Positions 57,137 through 64,000 of a stretch of DNA of 64,000 nucleotides are shown piece after piece. A model generated the notes under the pieces. It searched no databases. It was not told the origin of the DNA and saw nothing but the letters and a program-made list of their open reading frames with translations. How positions within the stretch are numbered: position 1 is the stretch's first letter; each line of letters opens with the position of its first letter. The stretch spans positions 1-64,000 of the forward strand of contig JASANZ010002222.1 in NCBI GenBank assembly GCA_030849805.1, written 5' to 3'. A program made the position numbers and the translations under genes. The DNA is from Sergeia podlipaevii. Lineage: Eukaryota; Euglenozoa; Kinetoplastea; Trypanosomatida; Trypanosomatidae.

Positions 57137-58802
57137 TGGCCCGGGGGGAGGGAGAATGCACGACGTTCGCCGACGGAGAAGAGCGAGAACAACGAGCGTA
57201 AAGGCCGCGAGCGGTCGCCAGAGAAGAAATTTCGCAGTCCAGAGTTGCGAAGGACTGCCTGAACTTTTAACTCAAAAGGGCATAAAGCGGGACAACAGCT
57301 GTCCTTTTCGTCGTTCTTTTCCTCCCCCAAGTACCGAACTGAGGCGGTCACCCAAGCGCGTGGAGAAGCCATGAATGAATTGTGTATGAAGAGACACAGT
57401 ATATGGGGCACACTATAGTACTGGGCAAGAACGAAAATATTGTCAATGATACCAACAACTGGGAGGGGGGTGAGGGGGGAGGATCGTCAGAGGCGGTGGT
57501 GCCTGTAACATACACGACGGCATTGCAGAAGGGGTCATCCTTTCCACAGTTCTCGCCTAAGCCGCAGCCAGTCTCAGGTGGCCTTCGCTCCCTGCGAAGT
57601 GCTAGTGGGCTTGAGGACGCAGAATGCTACAGTTTTTTCTGGGTCAACCGAGCGACTGGTAGCTGCCCGTTCGGATATTACGATTACACAGGCAGTGAGT
57701 CGCCTACAAATTTTGATGTTTTGCGGTCTCCTGGGAGAGACCAGCATGTCACGAAGGAGTTGGGGGCAGAGAGTACTGTTACAGTACGCAAAGTGGCCCC
57801 TGCGGGGAGGACTCGGTCGCCGCTTGCTGTAAACTCACCAACTGCTGGCGGTGTGCCTGTTCTGAAGGCGGCCACGGGAGGTGTGACGAGAGCACCGCCA
57901 CAGCGTACGTCTAACTGGATGCAATTGCCTATAGCTCTACTGGGGCCCAAAGCAGCACTCGTGTCTCTCATGATGGCGGGTGGTAGTACGCGTAACATAG
58001 GTGGAACATCCGCGACGCTCAGGCTACCCTTGGGCTTCAGCCAGGCAAACACCGCGCTTTCTCTCCCGCTGCTTCCGCAAGGGCAAGTCAGCACTGCTAC
58101 TACTACCGGTGTAGTTTACGGTGCGAACTTTAGATCTCCCAGTATGCGCTCAGCCCCCTGTGCTATTCAGAGCGTAAGGTCTAACAACAATATGCTGCTT
58201 GCTGCACCGCTCCAGTATCCATTGCCTGTTAGTGCTATCGTGGTGAGAAGGTCATCACAGCTGACACCGATGCGCTCTAGCGTGGTCCTCTCTGGTGTCA
58301 GTGCTGCTCCGACCCCTTCCAATGCGATGGTGACATATGCCTATAATATTCTTAATGGCGTGGTCCTCCTTCACCCTTTGGATATGATGGCGCAACGATC
58401 CCTCACCACCACCCCCGCCATCGTTCTTGCAGCGGCCACTCAACGGGGCAACGGAGACCCGGTACGCCGCGCGCACCTGTGGTCACGATTTGACATCTTA
58501 CATTGGGCTAGGTCCAGGGAGCCCCCATAGCCCAACCGGCAATGGCCGTGCGCCTCCGGCTCTGCATCGCACGGATGCCATATAATAATAATAGTAGCGG
58601 TACACACCGCACTTCGATGCGGCTGGGCCATGATGATGCTGCGCAGGATATGTACGGCGACATGAGACTTAGTCGCAAGGACCTGTTGCGCAGTCCTGTG
58701 AAAGTGAAAAGTAGCGATGTAAGCGACACTCGCTGCAGCGGCTCACGTCCGCGTAGCCGTGGCAGCCCGCGGCACAGCGACAAGCAGTTCTCACCCCCAT
58801 AG
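57137..58802 (+). pseudogene. Frame-broken continuation of the preceding gene, or separate ORF 57403-58530
   Basis: The longest open stretch starts at ATG 57403 (MGHTIVLGKNE) and runs 375 codons to 58530. Its first part looks like natural low-complexity protein (SFPQFSPKPQPVSGG, SESPTNFDVLRSPGRDQH). Its second part is odd, while other frames there look more protein-like: near 58387-58560 the frame of the 56690 gene gives WRNDPSPPPPPSFLQRPLNG, and near 58617-58802 a third frame gives MRLGHDDAAQDMYGDM then LSRKDLLRSPVKVK, ending FSPP and a stop. Frame hopping over 1.7 kb suggests one gene with several indels, through decay or assembly error. An independent intact gene at 57403-58530 is the alternative. 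No family recognised. Confidence 0.45.
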
Positions 58803-59748
58803 GGTTCCTCCTCCCGCCGCCTACTATGGGATCACGACGTTGGCAAAGGAGTCCGCCAAGCGGAGGACAGTGGCTGGAGCCATCACGGTGGATCGTCTAG
58901 TCGGCGAGATAGAAGGAGAATGAGGTGAAGAGAAAGCGGAGAAGAAGAAGAAGACAAAAAAAAAATAGGAAGGGACACATATAGAAAGAATAGCTAGACA
59001 GTGAATGCTAAAACTACTCGCCAGATTCCTCTAGAAAATAGGTACTGTAGAGTCGTACTCGAGCGGCTTTAGATGGCGTTGTACACTCAGATGGGTATCC
59101 CCAAACTATGTATGTCTGTGTGTTTCTCCTACACTTCTCCTTATTCTTCTCGGTCGGTAGTCTATTGTGTTTATATATATATTTGTGTGTGGTGTGTGGA
59201 GGTGAGGAAATATGTGGATGCTGATCTCTCTATCTCCCCGCTTCATAAACACGAACCCACACGCTCATACGTAGCTCCTGCTCCTACAGTAAGCAATGTA
59301 ACCAACTGGGGGTACTGAATATATGTCAGAGACTATTGGCACTCAGTGTAACGGTATGGATATATATAGATGCATGTATATGATAGTGCTATGTGATGAT
59401 GTGAAGTAGGGGAGGGACAGTCTACTGTGCAGCACGCACGTTAGCAACGCACGTGTGGGCTGACGAGTGATGGTATAAGAGCACTGTGAGAGAGGCAGCG
59501 CAAAGAGGGGGGGAAGGGCAGTGAAGTGGAGGGTATGAAGCGAAGCGTGTATGTTTCTTCCTTTTTTTATATATTAAAAAAAAAAGCAATTGTTGACGTG
59601 CAACAGCGTTTTGTTTTATCTTCCACATCTCTTTTTCCTTTTCTTTATGTTTTCTTTGTGCTGTTATATATATTATCATTTCTTGAAAGAGTGATTGTTT
59701 TTTGTTTTGTTTTTGTTTTTCAAACATGCTGCAGCTGAATTTACTTTC

Positions 59749-59768
59749 TATATATATATATATATATA
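59749..59768. repeat. (TA)10 microsatellite
   Basis: Perfect TA dinucleotide run. Confidence 0.95.
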
Positions 59769-60179
59769 CACCTCACTCTACAGTTTCGCGTATATATGTG
59801 TATATTTTTGTTCACTTAGGAGGGAGAGGGTGCTTACCCTCTTGGTATTTTATCATTTGATGCTGTTGCTTTTGTTGTTGTTTTTTCGCGCGTATGAGTT
59901 TGTGTGTGGACGTGTGCCACTATTTTTTTTTTCTGTAAGCGGCAGAACCTGTGTCTGCGCCACCTCCTTTCCCTATCTATTGTGCTGGAAAGGGGGCCAT
60001 CATGTGGGTAACATATTCGGGTTAAAAAAAAAAAATGATTTTAAAAGATTTATACAGATGCCGTTTCTCTTATTAATGCTATTGTTTAACATATATCATT
60101 TTCTTTCTTCCAATCTTCAGTCATGTGAAAAGCTGTTTGTGCGCTTTAATTATAATTACTTTCATTGTTTTTCTTTCAG

Positions 60180-60195
60180 TATATATATATATATA
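60180..60195. repeat. (TA)8 microsatellite
   Basis: Perfect TA dinucleotide run. Confidence 0.9.
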
Positions 60196-60642
60196 TTGTA
60201 TAGTCGTGTTCTTTATTAAGCAAAGGATATGAGGACGAGAGGAGCTTCAAGTGTAAACGTGGATACATGTTTGTTCTCTATATATGTGTGCCTTTTAAAA
60301 AAAAAAAGCTATGAAAAGGTGTTTGCCTTTCCTTTCTGCGCAAGTAACGCGTAATGTAACCGATCTCTCTTTGCTTCTCTCGGCCTCTTATTCATTTTTT
60401 ATTATAATTTGATTTACGTCTCCCTTTTTTTCTTTCCCACCTCTTCCCACGACAATCACAAGATGCGTGTGAGTGAGGATGGATGAGCGACGAGGAAGGA
60501 GGGGAAGGTTGGGGAGGAATAATATAAGGGCTACCGCCTAGTAGGAACTGTGCATATCTATATTCGTTTGCTGTTGCATCATTACAACGGAAAAAAAAAA
60601 TGATCTTATTTCTTTTTTTTTACTTTTTCTTACTTTTAAAAG

Positions 60643-60658
60643 TATATATATATATATA
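60643..60658. repeat. (TA)8 microsatellite
   Basis: Perfect TA dinucleotide run. Confidence 0.9.
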
Positions 60659-61185
60659 TTGTTTATCTGGTGGTTTTGCGAAGAATGTTCATCCTTTTTC
60701 TTGTTTTTTTTTTTTCTTTAACCTTTCATCTCTCAGTGATGATGAAGTGTATATACCTCTAATTGCTTGCATGTTGTTATTGTCGTATTTCCATACCTCT
60801 TCAATCAAACCGAGGAAAAAAAAAATTGTAGTACACCTGACAATGATCATCAATTCATAGTGGTATAGACCTCAATAGCTTTTCGTGTCTTTTTCGGCTT
60901 TCATCTCGTCTTTGTATGGCTTTTTTTTTCTTTCTTTAAAATTTGCTATTTTTTTCTTTCGTATCCATTTAGTCTGCAAAACGTGTATAGGGCACAAAGA
61001 GTTAAGGAGGAGGGGGGCTGAAGCTCAGCTTTGCCTTTTTTTTATTATTGTATTGGGCGGAAACGATTGCACCTTTTTCGTCTCACACAGACACCCACAC
61101 AACCACTCAACAGGAAGGAAGAGGTAGATAACTCCTCTCATTATCTATTTTTGTCACTGCAAAGTCCTCTCTGATAAAGGGGAAA

Positions 61186-62301
61186 ATGACTTCTGGCTGC
61201 CGCTCTCAGTCCCAACAGACACGCCCTAACACTCTCGTCAAGGGTGACTTGCTTTACCGAGCACTCTACATCCGCAGAGAGTACGAACTTGTGTCATCTG
61301 TGGCAGCGCGTGGCTGCGGGGAGGAGGGGCTGAGGGATGTTCTTTTACTGCCACCCGCGTGCTTCACGGAGAGCACACTTGCTTCCGGCAGCGTTGGTTT
61401 TGCTGGTAGCGATCAGCACAGAAAGGTGGAAGCAGGGGAGACGAAGTGCAGCGAAGCAGACCCAATGCTTGAGAAAGAGAAGGGGTGGCCAGGACTTGTC
61501 TTTGTGCGGCACTCTCCATCCCCCTGGTACCAGGCGTGCTTTCCGTTTACTATTTATTTTCCTTCACGATACCCATTTGAGTGTCCCATTGTTGAGTTTG
61601 CCGCTCCGCTCAAGAGCCACCCGCTGCTGCAACCTTCACAGGGCGGTAAGCGCGTGGAAGCAACAACATCAGCAGGGGCAATGGTGGGTTGTGATGCTGG
61701 AGCCGGCGCCTCCTCTTCTCATCCTTTCACCACTGGCGCTTCAGCTGTGAATCTCTCTACGAGCGGCAGGAGCACCGATAGTACTCATCGATATTGCACT
61801 GCTTTTCCATTTGAAGACGAATACGTCCTGTTGGACCCCATGCGAGTGTCCGTCATGGCTCGCGCACTGCAATGTGTGAGGACGTTGTTTTATCCTTCTC
61901 AGTGGCCTGCCTCGTGGCAACGGCGGCTGCAGCTTCCTCTCCCACAACTGCAACTGCAGTCTCATGATGAGCCCAGAGAGGAGGAAGAGGCTTCTCAATA
62001 CAGTGGAGACAATAGTGGTATGGCGAGGGTGGACCGCGTGTTGGCCCGCCGTGACGTGGAGCGTTGCAGCGTTTCCCAAGAGATCATTCTTGGGAAGCCG
62101 TACGCTGATTACATCGAGTCCGACGTGCTCGCCCACTTCTTAGAGATGTGGCAACGTCATGGCCTGCGAGGAGAGAGAGCGCCACCAGCAGCGGACATGG
62201 CCCACGATGTTTTGGAGGACGCGGAGGATGACCGACGCACCGCGGAGTGGTCAGAGTGGTTCACACGAACTGTCCTTCCGCATATTTTGAGTCTGCCTTG
62301 A
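61186..62301 (+). CDS. AKTIP/FTS-like catalytically inactive E2 variant
   Basis: 371 residues from ATG 61186. The E2 fold is visible as a helix (LLYRALYIRREYELVSSVAA), then GLVFVRHSPSPWYQACFPFT and YFPSRYPFECPIVEF, followed after an insert by PFEDEYVLLDPMRVSVMARA. There is no HPN motif and no Cys-centred active site, so it should not conjugate ubiquitin. The VFVRHSxxxW and FT-x-YFPxxYP pattern and the long C-terminal tail fit AKTIP/FTS, part of the FTS-Hook-FHIP dynein adaptor that moves early endosomes. Two Gly/Ser/Ala-rich inserts (about 65-100 and 145-195) interrupt the fold. The role here is inferred. The UBE2C-like gene downstream is an active E2. Confidence 0.65.
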   Translation: MTSGCRSQSQQTRPNTLVKGDLLYRALYIRREYELVSSVAARGCGEEGLRDVLLLPPACFTESTLASGSVGFAGSDQHRKVEAGETKCSEADPMLEKEKGWPGLVFVRHSPSPWYQACFPFTIYFPSRYPFECPIVEFAAPLKSHPLLQPSQGGKRVEATTSAGAMVGCDAGAGASSSHPFTTGASAVNLSTSGRSTDSTHRYCTAFPFEDEYVLLDPMRVSVMARALQCVRTLFYPSQWPASWQRRLQLPLPQLQLQSHDEPREEEEASQYSGDNSGMARVDRVLARRDVERCSVSQEIILGKPYADYIESDVLAHFLEMWQRHGLRGERAPPAADMAHDVLEDAEDDRRTAEWSEWFTRTVLPHILSLP

Positions 62302-63167
62302 GAAGAAAAGACAGTACAGGGAAAAGTAGAGAGGAGGAGAGAGAAGGACAAACTATTGTCAAAGAGGGGACGAATACGCGTACGCGCTTTCTTTCCTTTA
62401 TAGCTCTCTTTTTTTTTCTCTCTCTTTCTCTCTCTTTCGTTCCATTTTATTGTTGTCAAGGTAGAACTATTCTGCTTCTCTCTTGCATCGTATCCTTTCT
62501 GTTTGCTTGTTTGTTTGTTTTAAATATCCCGCTGCATCATATTTGCTGATGGCTTTTTTTTTGTTGTTGTTTACCTGGAACGTACTTCAGCACTTAAAAG
62601 GGTCTTTTCTTTTAAATCGTCTTGACATAATGACGTCCTCCCCGTTTTTTTTTCTTTTTATAATCGTGCCTTTAAAATATTATTGCTACTCCCAATGTTG
62701 GTTGGACACAGCTATCTTGCTCCTCTTTTTCTTTTTTTTTCTTTTTGATGTCTATATAAAAAGCTCTCCACTTAGCCATTTGACTACGTCTAACACTACA
62801 AATAAATTTTCACACAGGCACATTTCCCTTCTTTAAAATAGCCTTATAGCTTATTTTTTTTTTTCTATTTCCTCTTTACAGATTTGTATCTTATAGCGTC
62901 AGAGCTGCTTTTGTACCTTTTCCCCTCCTCTTTTCCTTTTATTTTTCTTCTTTTTAAATTTATTTTTTTTACCTCTGCTTTGCTGCAACGTCTCTTTAGA
63001 GTCGCCATATTAACTGAGAGAAAAAAAAAACGAAAAAAGAAAGAAATCAGGGAGCTTGCAGTTACAGACTCCTCTTGATTTATAGATTTTCTTTACAAAT
63101 ACTTTATATACACATTTATAAACAAAGAAGAAAGAAGAAAAAAAAAAAACAGGACTACACGGGTGAT
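62302..63167. other. Intergenic
   Basis: No gene. T/C-rich tracts at 62400-62445, 62640-62760 and 62850-62990; an A-rich leader ends with AACAG at 63148-63152, 15 bases before the next ATG. Confidence 0.6.
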
Positions 63168-63650
63168 ATGTCTAGCTCAAACCAGGACAGTGATAGCGGC
63201 GCTCGTACCGCTGCGGCTGCGCGGCTGCAGAAGGAACTCATGGAGCTCATGATGGGTGGCGCCGAGGGCATCTCTGCCTTCCCTTCCAACGACGATTTGT
63301 TTCACTGGGTAGCGATGGTGCAGGGGGTCGACAACACCCCGTATGAAGGACTGGAGTATCAGCTGTCTATTCAGTTCCCATCCAACTATCCTTTCGTAGC
63401 CCCGACGGTGACTTTTGTGACGCCTTGCTTCCACCCGAACGTTGACACGCGGGGCGCTATCTGTCTTGACATTCTCAAGGAGAAGTGGTCAGCGGTGTAC
63501 TCTGCAAGCGCCATCTTGCTTTCTATTCAGAATCTACTGGACAACCCTAACAATCAATCACCTCTGAACAACGAGGCTGCTCTCATGTGGGAACGAACTA
63601 GCGAGTATCGTCGCGCTGTGCTTGCCACTTACGAACTGAGCAAGAAGTAA
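63168..63650 (+). CDS. UBE2C: Ubiquitin-conjugating enzyme E2, UBE2C/UbcH10-like
   Basis: 160 residues from ATG 63168; an upstream in-frame extension is poly-Lys leader and is excluded. E2 enzymes carry ubiquitin as a thioester. UBE2C starts chains for the anaphase-promoting complex. The N-terminal helix is RLQKELMELMMGG, then GISAFPSNDDLFHWVAMVQG, TPCFHPNVDTRGAICLDILK with HPN at 89-91 and active Cys99, and the UBE2C-typical KEKWSAVYSASAILLSIQNL, then NQSPLNNEAALMW. An N-terminal 15-residue Ser/Asp extension is present, as in UBE2C. All catalytic residues are kept. Confidence 0.9.
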   Translation: MSSSNQDSDSGARTAAAARLQKELMELMMGGAEGISAFPSNDDLFHWVAMVQGVDNTPYEGLEYQLSIQFPSNYPFVAPTVTFVTPCFHPNVDTRGAICLDILKEKWSAVYSASAILLSIQNLLDNPNNQSPLNNEAALMWERTSEYRRAVLATYELSKK

Positions 63651-64000
63651 GGGGGGAGGGGGGAGTGGCGAGAGAGATAGAAGGGGGTGATGGCGAGGGT
63701 ATGCACATTCTGTGCTTGTGCCCTGTCTTTTACCCAAACAGGTAAGATCTCACTGTCCTCTGGCAAACTATATCATTATCATTATTATTATTATTACTAC
63801 TTTTCTTTCTGCTTGCGTAACGGCTGCTACCGCTCTTGTCCTCGATAGACATATATGTATGTGTGTGTGATAGGGAAAAGTTGTACAAAATATCGGTGCG
63901 GAAGATTGTGTGCCTATGCCTGTGCGTGTGTGTGTGTGTGTGTATGTATGATGCATAAGGGGTGGCTCAGGTTATTGACATCTCGCCCCCTTCTTCCTTT
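63651..64000. other. Window-edge intergenic
   Basis: No gene up to the window end. G-rich patch at 63652-63690, (ATT)n near 63775-63795 and (TG)n near 63925-63945. Confidence 0.55.

Larger units (their letters stand above)
58803..61185. other. Long intergenic stretch, 2.4 kb
   Basis: No supportable gene. It holds purine-rich DNA at 58915-58970, (TA) repeats at 59749-59768, 60180-60195 and 60643-60658, many A and T runs, and the leader of the AKTIP-like gene (T-rich 61030-61050, then CACACAG). Confidence 0.55.

Noticed and set aside
57134..57260. TGA read through as Trp (stop-codon reassignment as in Blastocrithidia)
   Set aside because: Several genes here end at TGA and no clearly intact gene contains in-frame stops, so the code looks standard; decay or indels explain the locus better.
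1..64000. CRISPR arrays, insertion sequences, retroelements and integrated viral genes
   Set aside because: No spaced direct repeats, transposase or reverse-transcriptase motifs were seen anywhere; the repeats are simple-sequence tracts only.

Overview
The window looks like nuclear DNA of a trypanosomatid (kinetoplastid) protist. No gene shows a visible intron. Genes sit in long same-strand arrays, coding DNA is GC-richer than the AT-rich intergenic DNA, and most start codons follow T/C-rich tracts and an AG of the kind used for spliced-leader trans-splicing. The recognisable proteins are typical housekeeping and flagellar proteins of this group. I cannot name the genus with confidence.

Layout: positions 1-9643 hold a minus-strand cluster. 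In transcription order it contains a protein with two SPOUT (SpoU/TrmH) methyltransferase halves, a PfkB sugar (phosphate) kinase of the FruK/LacC type, a decayed leucine-rich-repeat pseudogene and a 979-residue Cys-rich type I surface protein. Positions 9644-11928 form a divergent strand-switch region with a (TG)12 tract and no convincing gene. From 11929 to the end every gene is on the plus strand.

Plus-strand order: a GAF/dynein-stalk-like coiled-coil protein; a STE-type protein kinase; a small MPPK-starting coiled-coil protein; an unknown protein; a cullin; the XPD helicase of TFIIH; a divergent DHHC-family protein; the ribosome-assembly protein NLE1; a delta-9 desaturase with cytochrome b5 domain; a DUF5522-cobalamin adenosyltransferase fusion; a four-pass membrane protein; a torsin-like AAA+ protein; ribosomal protein uL11 (RPL12); three tandem copies of eL41 (RPL41); a PPR protein; a single-pass membrane protein that resembles the luminal torsin cofactors LAP1/LULL1; a 1294-residue coiled-coil protein; VPS50; a glycerophosphodiester phosphodiesterase; two probably N-myristoylated small proteins followed by a frame-broken region; an AKTIP/FTS-like E2 variant; and a UBE2C-like ubiquitin-conjugating enzyme.

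How the genes relate: arrays of this kind are transcribed together but are not functional operons, so neighbourhood is weak evidence. Recurring themes are ubiquitin conjugation (cullin, UBE2C, AKTIP-like), ribosome production and content (NLE1, uL11, eL41) and membrane traffic or lipid metabolism (VPS50, desaturase, GDPD, DHHC protein). The most interesting candidate system is the torsin-like AAA+ protein, which lacks an arginine at the usual finger position, together with a membrane protein 4.3 kb downstream whose C-terminus carries an arginine where LAP1/LULL1 supply their finger. Other notable points are the DUF5522 fusion, the double SPOUT protein, the triplicated eL41, the reduced DHHC zinc domain and two decaying loci. 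All function calls come from reading motifs by eye; no search was run.
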